DNA of 64,000 bases from positions 62,001-126,000 of the forward strand of contig NC_011774.1 in the NCBI RefSeq assembly GCF_000021305.1, read 5' to 3'. This stretch comes from Bacillus cereus G9842 (GTDB lineage: Bacteria; Bacillota; Bacilli; Bacillales; Bacillaceae_G). A program made the position numbers and the translations under genes. This document shows, in pieces, positions 46,994 through 56,200 of this stretch (within the stretch, counting starts at the first letter, position 1; the number at the start of each line of letters is the position of its first letter). Under the pieces are notes generated by a model. It ran no database searches. It saw nothing but the letters and a program-made list of their open reading frames with translations, and was not told where the DNA came from.

Positions 46994-48015
46994 TGTTATT
47001 CTCATATTATTTTGATACGAAAAAGACTCATTTGCTAAATTGTCATTTTACAGTTTTACAGTTTACTAAAAAAAATGCTGGTGTTATTGATGTTATGTTC
47101 TCAGCTGAAGTATCTGAAATAATGAATGGTAAAAAGAAAAGGAAAGAAATGAAAGTTTCAACATTTTCTTTTGCACCATCGTCAAAAGATGAAGCAAAAC
47201 ATGATATAGATTTTAGTCGTGTCCGCTACGCAGAACAAGGAAAATGGATATTTACTGTTACAAATAACAAAGATGAGGAACAGAAGGTAACAGTGGGATT
47301 AATTACCCAATCAGCTAATAAGAATCCTATTGGTATGGATATCTACCATGATGATGATTTTTCAGCAGAATTGAAGGCTAATACACTAGCTATTCTCGAA
47401 AAGAATTATATTGCACCAGTATTAACTCAAACATTAGTAAATGCACAATTTGAACAACCTGGATATCCAGAAGGATTCTTTTCAGTTTCTGGAACGTATA
47501 ATAAGGAGTTTCAAATGTATACTGTCTCTGATTTTATACAAGAATTCTCAGAAGCAATTCCCGAAAAAGCAAAATTTGATATTACACTGAATCTTGCACC
47601 CTCTGAGTTAATTAAAGATAAAAATGAAGTATTTTCGCTTATGATTGAGAATTTGGGTACCATTAATTTACTGAAAAATGGATTAGAATATAAACCTTAT
47701 AATGGAAGTTCATCTGATGTTATATTTGATCAGTATGAAAAAGAAATCACAGAGAAAGATTTCTTTAATAACGGGTTTACTACAAAATCTTTTATTAAGC
47801 TTAATGGCGATGGGAAAGGTAACTTAATTATTTCTTATAATGGAAGAAATATAAGTGTTACATATGATTCACAAGTAGAAATGTCTAAGATAACATTTAA
47901 AGGAACATTAAAACCCTTGTCTGATAGTTTAATAGATGAAGAAAAAGAAAAAAATAATCCTAAGAACTGGACTAAATCAACGGTCGATGATATCAAAGTA
48001 GTTTATCATAAATAA
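46993..48015 (+). CDS. Unknown beta-rich protein
   Basis: 340 aa, start overlapping the previous stop by one base. Beta-rich throughout, with no signal peptide, membrane helix or enzymatic motif that I recognise. A glycine-rich turn (LNGDGKGNLIISYNGR) lies near residue 280. It ends the replication operon; ~140 bp of non-coding DNA follow. Confidence 0.6.
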   Translation: MLFSYYFDTKKTHLLNCHFTVLQFTKKNAGVIDVMFSAEVSEIMNGKKKRKEMKVSTFSFAPSSKDEAKHDIDFSRVRYAEQGKWIFTVTNNKDEEQKVTVGLITQSANKNPIGMDIYHDDDFSAELKANTLAILEKNYIAPVLTQTLVNAQFEQPGYPEGFFSVSGTYNKEFQMYTVSDFIQEFSEAIPEKAKFDITLNLAPSELIKDKNEVFSLMIENLGTINLLKNGLEYKPYNGSSSDVIFDQYEKEITEKDFFNNGFTTKSFIKLNGDGKGNLIISYNGRNISVTYDSQVEMSKITFKGTLKPLSDSLIDEEKEKNNPKNWTKSTVDDIKVVYHK

Positions 48016-48132
48016 TCTAATAAAATACAACCAATAGTTATATATAGTACGAATTGAAATATTATTAAAACTTCAAAATTCATAAAAGATAGAAGAATGG
48101 ATGATAAATAAGGTGAAATATATTCCGATTCA

Positions 48133-48148
48133 CTGTAATGCATTGTAG
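48133..48148. promoter_or_regulatory. Operator-like palindrome
   Basis: CTGTAATGCATTGTAG: the GTAATGCATT core is intact while the outer arm differs. It stands 9 bp before the small 50-aa ORF. Confidence 0.4.
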
Positions 48149-48156
48149 AAGTATTG

Positions 48157-48309
48157 ATGTCCATGTATATAGAATTTAGTAATACTTTTAAAATAATATT
48201 TAAAAGAAATGGTTCTATTATTAAAGATAAAGTGACTATGCAGATTTATAAAGAATTTGAAATAACATTCATTAATAGCTGTTTTCAAGGACACAACTAT
48301 GGGAGATGA
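48157..48309 (+). CDS. Possible small protein upstream of the lysis-region genes
   Basis: 50 aa with ATGs at 48157 and 48163, weak AGAAG upstream, and an operator-like palindrome just before. The C-terminal end overlaps the ribosome site of the next gene, which would couple translation. Composition (YIEFSNTFKIIFKRNG) is protein-like but there is no recognisable family. Confidence 0.38.
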   Translation: MSMYIEFSNTFKIIFKRNGSIIKDKVTMQIYKEFEITFINSCFQGHNYGR

Positions 48310-48314
48310 AAGAT

Positions 48315-48842
48315 ATGATGATACACAAGCCGAAGGCATTAGATTATTTTAAAAAAGAACTAGAACAAATTAAGGATGCGAATTTACAAACCTTTTTTTA
48401 CAATTCTTTAGCAATTGCTCCAAAAAGTTTTCATAATGATGAAGGATTAATGGAATATACAAAAAAAGCATTTTATATTTTGTATGGTTTTTTAAATCAA
48501 CGTCAAATAATCGGGACGGTTCGTGAAGCACTGCTAGGAACGACTTTACTATGTGATATTATGTTTAATGAATTTGAAGATGAAATGAAAAAACTACATC
48601 CAGTTGCAGTTCGAACATATTTAGAGAATCACGGAATGAATAAAGAGATTCAACAGGGATTATGGGAGAACATAATGCGAGCAATTGAAGCACACCATGG
48701 AAATAAAGGAGCATCTCCATCATTAGATGCTAAACCGGGTACAGCTGAGTACGAATTAGCTCAAGCGTTTATAGTAGCACATATGCCTTATGTAAATATT
48801 TATTGGGAGGATTTATATAATGAAGGGAAACATAAAAAATAA
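48315..48842 (+). CDS. Unknown protein before the holin
   Basis: 175 aa. The ATG at 48315 is preferred with GGGAG 9 nt upstream; an ATG at 48306 abuts that site. Helical, with an ALLGTTLLCDIMFNEF segment that superficially resembles the ALLHDI core of HD-domain phosphohydrolases but lacks the key histidine. I do not rely on that likeness. It overlaps the holin gene by 23 bp. Confidence 0.55.
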   Translation: MMIHKPKALDYFKKELEQIKDANLQTFFYNSLAIAPKSFHNDEGLMEYTKKAFYILYGFLNQRQIIGTVREALLGTTLLCDIMFNEFEDEMKKLHPVAVRTYLENHGMNKEIQQGLWENIMRAIEAHHGNKGASPSLDAKPGTAEYELAQAFIVAHMPYVNIYWEDLYNEGKHKK

Positions 48843-49065
48843 GCTTAAAACTACTTTTTTCTGGAGTGGTATGGCATCAGCTACTTTAGTCTTTGCTCAA
48901 TCTATGGCCATACTTTTAGGATATGAGTTACCACAAGATACAATTGCTAAAATCATGGGAGCTATAAATAGTTTTTTAGCGCTATTAGCTTTTAGTGGAT
49001 TACTCGTAAATCCAGAGGAAGTAAATTCATTTCAAGCAATGGTAACAAAAATGAAAAAAGATTAA
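48820..49065 (+). CDS. Holin of the phi-LC3/Phage_holin_1 type
   Basis: 81 aa with GGGAGG 8 nt upstream. Basic N-terminus (KGNIKNKLKTTFF), a first hydrophobic span (WSGMASATLVFAQSMAILLGY), a short polar turn with a proline, a second span (IMGAINSFLALLAFSGLLV), then the short VNPEEVNSF tail. This layout, including the F-W near the start of the first span and the L-x-V-N/D-P after the second, is that of Phage_holin_1 proteins. Holins open the membrane so that endolysin reaches the wall. The endolysin gene lies ~9 kb further on rather than adjacent. Confidence 0.75.
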   Translation: MKGNIKNKLKTTFFWSGMASATLVFAQSMAILLGYELPQDTIAKIMGAINSFLALLAFSGLLVNPEEVNSFQAMVTKMKKD

Positions 49066-49070
49066 TAAAT

Positions 49071-49100
49071 AAATGTTCTCTATATATAGAGAACATTTTT
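49071..49100 (+). terminator. Strong terminator after the holin gene
   Basis: AAATGTTCTCTATA pairs with TATAGAGAACATTT; a T run follows. The hairpin starts 5 bp after the holin stop. Confidence 0.85.
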
Positions 49101-49137
49101 GTTGCTTACATCTGTAGTTTAAGAATATCAATTAACA

Positions 49138-49153
49138 TAGAAATGTATTACAT
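49138..49153. promoter_or_regulatory. Operator-like palindrome, variant
   Basis: TAGAAATGTATTACAT differs from the common form by one base in the centre (GTA for GCA). It lies in a 230-bp gap between the holin terminator and the small zinc-ribbon-like gene; otherwise I see nothing coding in that gap. Confidence 0.35.
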
Positions 49154-49329
49154 ATTAACTTATGTGCAGTAATATGAAAAACGATTGGCTCTAGTATTAA
49201 AATAATATAGATGAAATAGCTGGATTTATAGAAAAAACATTTACTTATAACAAATGTCTAGTTAAAAATCTATGGATAAAAGCAATAAATATAATAAAGA
49301 TTTTCTAAATGTTATGGAGGTAGAACAGT

Positions 49330-49485
49330 ATGTTAAAACTACTAAAAATGTGGAAGTGTAAGAGAAAAGGCACACATGAATATGCGTTTATAGATAGTAA
49401 ATGGGACGGTCCTAAAAAGTATGGGGTAAAAATACATACACGGGTATGCAAAACATGTGGTTCCGTTAAGAAAATTATAGTGTGA
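49330..49485 (+). CDS. Small Cys/His zinc-ribbon-like protein
   Basis: 51 aa with GGAGG 9 nt upstream of the ATG. Very basic, with KCKRKGTHEY near residues 9-18 and VCKTCG near 39-44, giving Cys-x5-His and Cys-x2-Cys pairs that could bind zinc. A similar short sequence start (KLKCWYKKGH) recurs at 56723-56760 in a broken copy, so this is probably a real small family. Confidence 0.55.
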   Translation: MLKLLKMWKCKRKGTHEYAFIDSKWDGPKKYGVKIHTRVCKTCGSVKKIIV

Positions 49486-49502
49486 GTAGATAAAGAATTT
49501 TT

Positions 49503-49613
49503 ATGTTCAAGAAACGAGTAATTGGCACATTAGGAGAAGGTGTTGCGTTAGCAGGAATAATTGTGGCAGTAGTAACTGATGCAGAACAGAACTACATTTG
49601 CAGCGGAATTTAG
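49503..49613 (+). CDS. Possible very small membrane peptide
   Basis: 36 aa with one hydrophobic span (ALAGIIVAVVTDA). The ribosome site is poor and there is no recognisable family, so this may be a gene remnant. Confidence 0.28.
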   Translation: MFKKRVIGTLGEGVALAGIIVAVVTDAEQNYICSGI

Positions 49614-49844
49614 TATATGTATAATAAGTATTCAACCAATTTATTTCATCCTATAAAATATGATAAATTAACAATATATATTGTTAATTTACAATTAAAA
49701 TAGAACCTAATAAATAAATTCAAAATATACTTTGAGGTGAGTCTAAATTGTGTTTTAATGTGTAATTTTCTTTTTTTATAGGTGAATTCTAGTATGATAC
49801 GATTACAAAAAGGGGACAGGGAATTCTAAGGAGGAATTTCCGTA

Positions 49845-50738
49845 ATGTTTAAAGTAGCAGATTATGTAGTAAGGCAAGTTATATCTCCAGAAATAGGAAA
49901 AGATCTTATTGATTGGGGGCTTAAAGCTATTGGTACTGAGGTAGCTTGGAAAAAAACAAAAGGAGAAGGTATTAAAGTTGCTATTCTTGATACAGGAATT
50001 GATGAAGATCATCCTGACTTAATAGATAATGTAAAAAAATATATAGACTTTACCAATTCACCTAGTCAATATAAAGATATGCAGGGGCATGGAACTCATG
50101 TAGCAGGGATTGTAGCTGCAATGGATAATGGTATTGGCATGGTTGGTGTCGCACCTAAATCAGAATTATATTGTGCTAAGGTACTAGGCGATAACGGCAA
50201 GGGCGGGTTTGAAGCAATGGTTCGTGGGATTAAATGGGCCATGGATTGCAAAGTAGATGTTATTTCTATGAGTCTGGGGACCGCTAGTCGTCCCCCAGAA
50301 GTGCTATATCAAACTATCAAGCAAGCTATTTCTCAAGGTATTGTATTTGTAGCAGCTACAGGTAATGAAAATAGTCAAGTTTGTTATCCGGCAGCATACG
50401 ATGAAGTAATTGCTGTATCCGCTGTAGATGAAAAAATGCAACATTCTCAATTTTCAAATCAGGGTATAGAAAATGAAATTTGTGCTCCAGGTGTAAATAT
50501 TTTATCTACTTATAAAGAGGGATATTACGCACGTTTATCTGGAACATCAATGGCTACTCCGATTATCTCTGGGGCAATTGCATTGATTATCGCTCGCTAT
50601 AAACAACTGCATAATGGAGTAAATCCATCCGTATCAGTAGTACGGGAACTATTGCAACATATGGTTAAAGACCTTGGTGTACAAGGGCGGGATGAGCTAT
50701 ATGGTGCAGGAATTATTAATTTAGCTCTACTTCCATAA
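49845..50738 (+). CDS. Subtilisin-like serine protease (S8), intracellular type
   Basis: 297 aa with AAGGAGG upstream, set in the loop of a small hairpin. The catalytic triad is complete: Asp in AILDTGIDEDHPDL (about residue 50), His in GHGTHVAGI (about 86) and Ser in SGTSMATP (about 233), with the oxyanion Asn in ATGNEN. There is no signal peptide and almost no propeptide before the catalytic domain, as in intracellular subtilisins (ISP). Such a protease would act in the cytoplasm, perhaps on a phage precursor or host protein. The unit is monocistronic: a possible -10 (TATGAT) lies upstream and a terminator directly after. Confidence 0.85.
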   Translation: MFKVADYVVRQVISPEIGKDLIDWGLKAIGTEVAWKKTKGEGIKVAILDTGIDEDHPDLIDNVKKYIDFTNSPSQYKDMQGHGTHVAGIVAAMDNGIGMVGVAPKSELYCAKVLGDNGKGGFEAMVRGIKWAMDCKVDVISMSLGTASRPPEVLYQTIKQAISQGIVFVAATGNENSQVCYPAAYDEVIAVSAVDEKMQHSQFSNQGIENEICAPGVNILSTYKEGYYARLSGTSMATPIISGAIALIIARYKQLHNGVNPSVSVVRELLQHMVKDLGVQGRDELYGAGIINLALLP

Positions 50739-50767
50739 AAGACAGGTTTAAATCCTGTCTTTTTTAT
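50737..50767 (+). terminator. Terminator after the protease gene
   Basis: AAAAGACAGG pairs with CCTGTCTTTT across TTTAAAT, followed by T residues. It overlaps the end of the stop codon. Confidence 0.85.
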
Positions 50768-50774
50768 TTTTTTG

Positions 50775-50806
50775 TGCTATAATTAAGCGCGTGAAAGGCA
50801 TTACAT
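50775..50806 (+). promoter_or_regulatory. Extended -10 promoter with operator-like palindrome
   Basis: TGCTATAAT (-10 at 50778-50783) followed 7 bp later by GTGAAAGGCATTACAT at 50791-50806. The promoter probably serves the sigma-like gene; ~320 bp of leader lie between. Confidence 0.6.
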
Positions 50807-51130
50807 AATACTTAGAGGGAATTGTAGGGATTTATAGAATTACTCTCTAAAAAATACTAAAATGGGCATGTATGTTCAATAAGAACTGATTTTTAAGTTT
50901 ATTTGAAGTTTCAGATGTACTGCAAATTAACTAAAATTATAATAGCAAATAAAGAGAAAGTAGATGGGGGCATGACAAAAATATCGCTAGGAAGGCGTGT
51001 AAGCACAAAAAATAATAATGGAAGGAGTGAAAAAATGAGTAATTATTGAAATGAGAGAGAATCCAAAGTGTAAGATATAAAGCAATGAAAGAATTTAATG
51101 GGGCGCCTAGTAGATAAGGAGTAACAATAA
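50807..51130. other. Leader region without a convincing gene
   Basis: Several tiny frames with ribosome-site-like GGAAGGAG sequences are interrupted within 5-25 codons (for example ATG at 51034 ending after four codons). A further TATAAT occurs at about 50938-50943. I see gene debris or leader peptides but nothing I can name. Confidence 0.3.
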
Positions 51131-51946
51131 ATGGGAACTATTACAGCACAGGATAAACAAGTTTTATTATATCAACAAACAGGTATATCTGAACCACTCG
51201 TAAAAGAATATGAAAATTTTCTCAATAAGTATTACACCTTACTAACGAAAGATGTGATTAATTTTAAAAACTATGACATTCGCTGTTTTCTAGCTTGTTA
51301 TATTAATAATAAGGGTATTATAAAAAATTTGAAGGATGGGGGGTTCTATTCACAAGAATCAATTAAACAAGCCTATAAAGCATTAAATTATTTAAAATGG
51401 GTGTTTCGTAATCATACGAAAGATGAATTAAGAGCTGAGCTATTGATACCATTCTTACTGTGTGCTCGTCATTATAAGCCACAAGGGAGCTCATTTAAAA
51501 AATACATATATGTTTCTTATAAATTTAATCTAAAAAGACTGATCGATAGTATGAATCAAGATTTACTTGATCATAAAGATATGATTTATCAAAATAATTA
51601 TACAGATCAAAATAATGAAAAGGGTTTAGAGGAAACACTTAATAAGTTAGAAAGTAAAAACCCTAGTATATTAGAAATTGAAATGTCTACAGGATCAGAA
51701 CTTAATCATCCAAGTTGGGTCCATGGAGATGTATCGCAATTCCCTTTTAATAAACTAAAAAGTCATGAGCGCTATATTCTTGCAAAATACTATTATGAAG
51801 GATATACCGACAAAGAAATCGCAAGAATGATTCCGTATCATTCAAAGTCTATTCATCGAATTAGAAAAAGAATTCAGATGCAATTACAAGATATGTTAAG
51901 TAAAGGAGAATTAAAATGTCTAAGAATGCAAGCAAGAACTTATTAG
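51131..51946 (+). CDS. Sigma-70-like transcription factor
   Basis: 271 aa with AAGGAG upstream. The C-terminal ~55 residues look like sigma region 4: LKSHERYILAKYYYEGYTDKEIARMI followed by a recognition helix in SKSIHRIRKRIQ. The middle resembles region 2 (ELLIPFLLCARHYKPQGSSFKKYIYVSYKF). Phage factors of this type redirect host RNA polymerase to middle or late promoters. It could instead be a sigma-like DNA-binding regulator. It overlaps the next gene by 31 bp. Its target sites are not evident; the recurrent palindrome is one candidate but fits a repressor better. Confidence 0.65.
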   Translation: MGTITAQDKQVLLYQQTGISEPLVKEYENFLNKYYTLLTKDVINFKNYDIRCFLACYINNKGIIKNLKDGGFYSQESIKQAYKALNYLKWVFRNHTKDELRAELLIPFLLCARHYKPQGSSFKKYIYVSYKFNLKRLIDSMNQDLLDHKDMIYQNNYTDQNNEKGLEETLNKLESKNPSILEIEMSTGSELNHPSWVHGDVSQFPFNKLKSHERYILAKYYYEGYTDKEIARMIPYHSKSIHRIRKRIQMQLQDMLSKGELKCLRMQARTY

Positions 51947-52161
51947 AAATATTAGAAACGCCTTTAGTAGCCCTTATATGTTCAAGTAAGAATAAGCATT
52001 ATGGAATTTATATAGAAGATATGAAATTAGGCAATGCAGATTTTCAGGAAGAGCTTATAAGAATAGATACCATTTTTATACCATATAAATGGTTTGATTC
52101 AATTACAGCATGTAATGAAGAAAATTTAAAAGAAATTAAAGAGAAACTTGAAGTTTCTTAA
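51916..52161 (+). CDS. Small unknown protein cotranscribed with the sigma-like gene
   Basis: 81 aa with AAAGGAG 7 nt upstream of the ATG and a 31-bp overlap with the sigma-like gene. Compact alpha/beta composition (VALICSSKNKHYGIYIED; DTIFIPYKWFDSITA). No recognised family. The tight coupling suggests a regulatory partner of the sigma-like protein, which is inference. Confidence 0.55.
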   Translation: MSKNASKNLLEILETPLVALICSSKNKHYGIYIEDMKLGNADFQEELIRIDTIFIPYKWFDSITACNEENLKEIKEKLEVS

Positions 52162-52179
52162 TCTTTCTTATGTTTTGTC

Positions 52180-52229
52180 TTGTTACCTTATTATTCTTAT
52201 TGTATAATCGATAGTGAAATGCATTACAT
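52180..52229 (+). promoter_or_regulatory. Sigma-A-type promoter with operator-like palindrome
   Basis: TTGTTA at 52180-52185, a 17-bp spacer and TATAAT at 52203-52208; GTGAAATGCATTACAT follows at 52214-52229. This is the best-formed promoter of the set. Immediately downstream are only short frames (18 and 43 codons) and gene debris before the RemA-like gene. Confidence 0.68.
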
Positions 52230-52447
52230 GAAAAGGATGGTTGCAACTAAAAATATGAGAGTCCTAATTAATTCACAGTATAGAATAAAATGAATTTATT
52301 TAAGAAGAAAATAGGGTCCTTAACAATTGAAATGATGGATAGGAAGATGATTCAAATTAACATGTTGGATAATCTATTAATAAGATTTTTTGAAAATAGT
52401 CTTATGCTAGAAAACAGTTAAAATAGAAGATAGGAGTAGGTGTGTTA

Positions 52448-52826
52448 ATGCCTAAATCTGACTTTATAGTAGTGAAAATTATCTTGCAGAATTAAATAGT
52501 GCCTTTAACGATACTTGAACTAAAGAATGGTATACAAATCAATTTACATTTTATCTGAACTTAGAAAGAAAAGTCTATTTAACTTCACTAAAACAATACT
52601 AAGTTATTGTAAATGTTTTTGATGTGATTTACATTCTTATAGTAAAATAATATGGAAAACCAGTATATTATAAGCTCTTTAAAGGTACTATAATTCTTTT
52701 AGAGTTATACATGCAGTTTAAAAATATTAACCAATTCTTAATATTATTCAAGAAGAGACACATGGTGGCATTTTTACAACGCTGGAGTTTGACACTAATT
52801 TATCCTCTAGATTAAGAACTAAATAA
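52448..52826 (+). pseudogene. Decayed unknown gene
   Basis: A start with GATAGGAG upstream reads MPKSDFIVVK and stops after 15 codons. Protein-like pieces continue in shifting frames: ELNSAFNDT, TKEWYTNQFTFYLNLERKVY, then near the end EETHGGIFTTLEFDTNLS. Several stops and frame changes separate them, so the gene is dead. I do not recognise the ancestral family. Confidence 0.4.
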
Positions 52827-52881
52827 TTGGTTGATTCTTATATGAAATATATCAATTTTATCAAAGGATGGGACATTACTT

Positions 52882-53205
52882 ATGAACAACAATATTCATT
52901 TTGTAGATATCGGATTTTCAAATTATGTGGATGCTGGTAAAATTTTAACAGTAAATCGACCTGATTCTTCACCAATTAAACGTTCATTACAGCACGCAAA
53001 AGAAGCAGGGCGTTTTTTAGATTTAACACAGGGAAAGAAAACAAGAAGTATTATCACGCAGTCATCTAATACAGGTTTAATTTTTACAGCTTCTGCTGTT
53101 CAGACATCCACAATTATGAATCGCATTCGCGAGACTGAAGTGAAACAGTCAAAACGAATGGCAGGAAAATTAATAGAAAAGTCTGTTGAGGTAGGAAATC
53201 AGTAA
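52882..53205 (+). CDS. RemA-like (DUF370) DNA-binding regulator
   Basis: 107 aa with AAAGGATGGG upstream. Residues 4-85 follow the RemA family closely: VDIGFSNYVDAGKILTVNRP, S-x-P-I-K-R, a GRFLDLTQGKKTRSIITQ segment with the T-x-G-R/K-x-T-R-S signature, and a final LIFTASAVQTSTIMNRI. In Bacillus subtilis, RemA is a small oligomeric DNA-binding activator of biofilm matrix and osmoprotection genes. This copy has a ~20-residue basic extension. It lies 22 bp before the DNA polymerase gene. Whether it regulates the element or the host is unknown. Confidence 0.78.
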   Translation: MNNNIHFVDIGFSNYVDAGKILTVNRPDSSPIKRSLQHAKEAGRFLDLTQGKKTRSIITQSSNTGLIFTASAVQTSTIMNRIRETEVKQSKRMAGKLIEKSVEVGNQ

Positions 53206-53227
53206 TTAAAAATGAGGGAGACAAAGC

Positions 53228-56200
53228 ATGTGCAGAGGATGTCATTTACATGTTCATAGCGAAGAAAGTGTACTAGAGGGCCTATCTAATGTAAAGCATC
53301 TAGTCGCTAAAGCAAAATCTAGTGGAATGACTGCCCTAGGTATTACCGATCATGGCGTATGCAGTGCAATACCAGATTTCATAACAGAATGTTTAGCAAA
53401 TGGAATTAAACCGATTCCAGGTTGTGAAGTATATACTACAAAAAATCGTTTAATTAAAAATGAAGACATGGTAGAAAAGCGGATTAAATTGTGCGAAAAA
53501 TATATGCTAATTGATAAAAAGGGAAAACCAAAACTGAAAGTTCTTCATGACTTTATTCGTAAAGTAGCCAAAGATATGAAAGTTTTTGAGGAAAAAGTTC
53601 ATATAATTTTAAAAGATTATTTAATGTCTATAGGAAAGCGGACAGAAAAAACTTTAGATTTATTTTCAACCTGTGAAATTGATTTAGAAAATCAGTTCGT
53701 CTCTCCATCATCAAAAATATCAAAGTATAAAATTGATTCATTCAAAAAGGATATTTTCGACTATATAGATCATGGGAACTTTCATATGGTCCTTCTAGCA
53801 ATAAATAATAAGGGATTGGAAGATTTATATGCAATTGTATCGGATGCTCATATCAATGGTTTCTATTCTGATCCTCGGACTGATTTGGCTTATATCCGTG
53901 ATAGGGGTCTTGGTAATAACATTATTGCTACGTCTGCTTGTCTTGGGAGTTATTTTAGTCAATTGGTGTTGGCAGGACGCATTGAAGAAGCAAAAGAACA
54001 TATTCATGAATGTAAAGATACATTTCATGAATTTTACCTGGAAAAGCAAGCTACTGAAATTCCTAAACAAATTTACGTTAATGCTGTAATTGATCAACTT
54101 GCTGCAGAAACAAATACACCTAAAATATTAACAACAGATGTGCATTACGCAAATAAAGAAGATAATGAAATACATGATATTTTGGTAACCTCCTCTATTG
54201 GAAAGTGCATTAATGATGAGAATAGACTTGTATATGCACATGAATTCTGGATGAAAACAGAAGAAGAGATGTTAGTAAAATGTAATGATATTGAAGCATG
54301 GAAAAATACCATGAGAATTGCGAATAAGGTAAATGTTACTTTACCGAAAGAACCATTATTTCCTAATTTTATTGTGGATGGCTCAGAAACAGTCGAAGAT
54401 TTATTAAGAAAAAAGGCTTGGGATGGCTTGTTTGAAATGGCTTTAACAGATGGTATTGATGTGAATTCATATTCCAAGAGACTGCAATATGAATTAGATG
54501 TTATCTGTTCTGAAGGATTCCAAGATTATTTCTTAATAGAAGAAGATATGATTGATGCCGCTGTAAAGGCTGGTTTTCTAGTAGGACCAGGACGTGGTTC
54601 TGGAGCAGGTTCACTTGTATGTCGATGCTTAAAAATCACTTGGTTAGACCCTATTAAATATAATCTATTATTTGAACGTTTCTTAAATCCTGAACGTGCC
54701 GGATATCCTGATCTTGATGTAGATTATAGTTATGAAGGAACTCGATTTGTCTTAAATTATCTGAAACAAAAATATGGAATTGATAAGGTTGCACAAATCG
54801 GGACCAAAGGTACATTAGCAGCTAGAGCTGTATGTCGTCGTACAGGGAAAACACTTGGATTGGATACAGCGACTCAAGATGCTTTTGCAAAAGCGATTCC
54901 CTCACGACCAGGTATTACATTAAAAGAGGCGTATGCTGAAGAATCAATGGTACAGCAATATGCTCAAATGTATCCTAAGTGGTGGGAAGCGATGCTTGCT
55001 TTAGAAGGTCATGTTTCACAAGTGGGTGTTCATGCTGGAGGGATTGTTCTTTCTCCTGAACCAATTACAAAAGTTACACCACTTCGCACTGATAGTGAAG
55101 GGATTGAAACTACTCAATATGATATGGTTTGGATTGAAAAACTCCTTGTAAAATTTGATGTACTTAAAGTAGAGACACTTGATATAGTAAAGAAAACCTT
55201 GGAGTTTGCAGGCTTATGGGGGAAAATGAATATCTACCGAGATATTGATATTAACGATCCTCTTGTATTTGAGCGAGTATATAATGCATTAAATTTATCT
55301 GGGATTTTCCAATGTGAGTCTGATTTATTCAAAAAGATTATTTCTGAAATGAAACCCAACTCATTTGAAGATATTTCGGTAATTGTTGCACTGGGCCGTC
55401 CTGGGCCGTTAGATCTAATTCCTACATACGTTGCTCGTAAGTGGGGCAGGGAAGAATTAAAATATCCATTCAGTGCTTTAGAGCCAGTTTTGCAAGAAAC
55501 CTATGGTGTTTGGGTTTATCAGGAACAAATAATGCAGGCTTCTAGGGTGCTAGGAGGATTGACACTAGGGCAGAGTGATATGATTCGAAAAGGTGTATCA
55601 AAGAAAAAGCACGATTTGATGAATAGATGGATAGATTTAATGATTTATGGAAGTGAAGAATATAAGAAAAGGCATGCTGAACTTGTTTTACAATATCCCA
55701 AAGATGCTGAAGGGAAGCCTACCCTTTGGGTTGATTATGATTATGCAAAACAGCCATATGTAGAGGGAGCAATTAATCGTGGATTCGATGAACAAACTCT
55801 ACTTCAAATAAAAATTGATTGGATTAAGTTTGGTAACTATTGCTTTAATAAAGCACATTCAGCTGCATATGCATTGCTATCTGTCGTTACAGCTTGGTTA
55901 AAATGCTACTATCCTGTTGAATTTATGTCAGCGCTGTTAACCTTCTCAGAAAGAAAGAAAGATAAGAATAAGAAGCCTAAAAACATCTATTACATGAAAG
56001 AGTGTGAAGAGATGGGCATTACTATCCTTCCCCCAGATATCAATGAATCTATGGCAGGATGGGCACCTATCAAGACTGAAACAAAAGGTATATTTTTGGC
56101 TAATTCATTTGCTGGATTTACAACAGAAACCATTAATAAATCAAACGAAATACGCTATGGGTTATCTAGTATAGCAGGTGTAAGTGGTGAAACTGTAGAT

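Noticed and set aside
48130..48339. Minus-strand 69-codon ORF
   Set aside because: It is antisense to the 50-aa + strand ORF and to the start of the next gene, and has no ribosome site.
48315..48842. HD-domain phosphohydrolase reading of the 175-aa protein
   Set aside because: The HD-like ALLGTTLLCDIM segment lacks the metal-binding histidine and the other HD residues are not in place.
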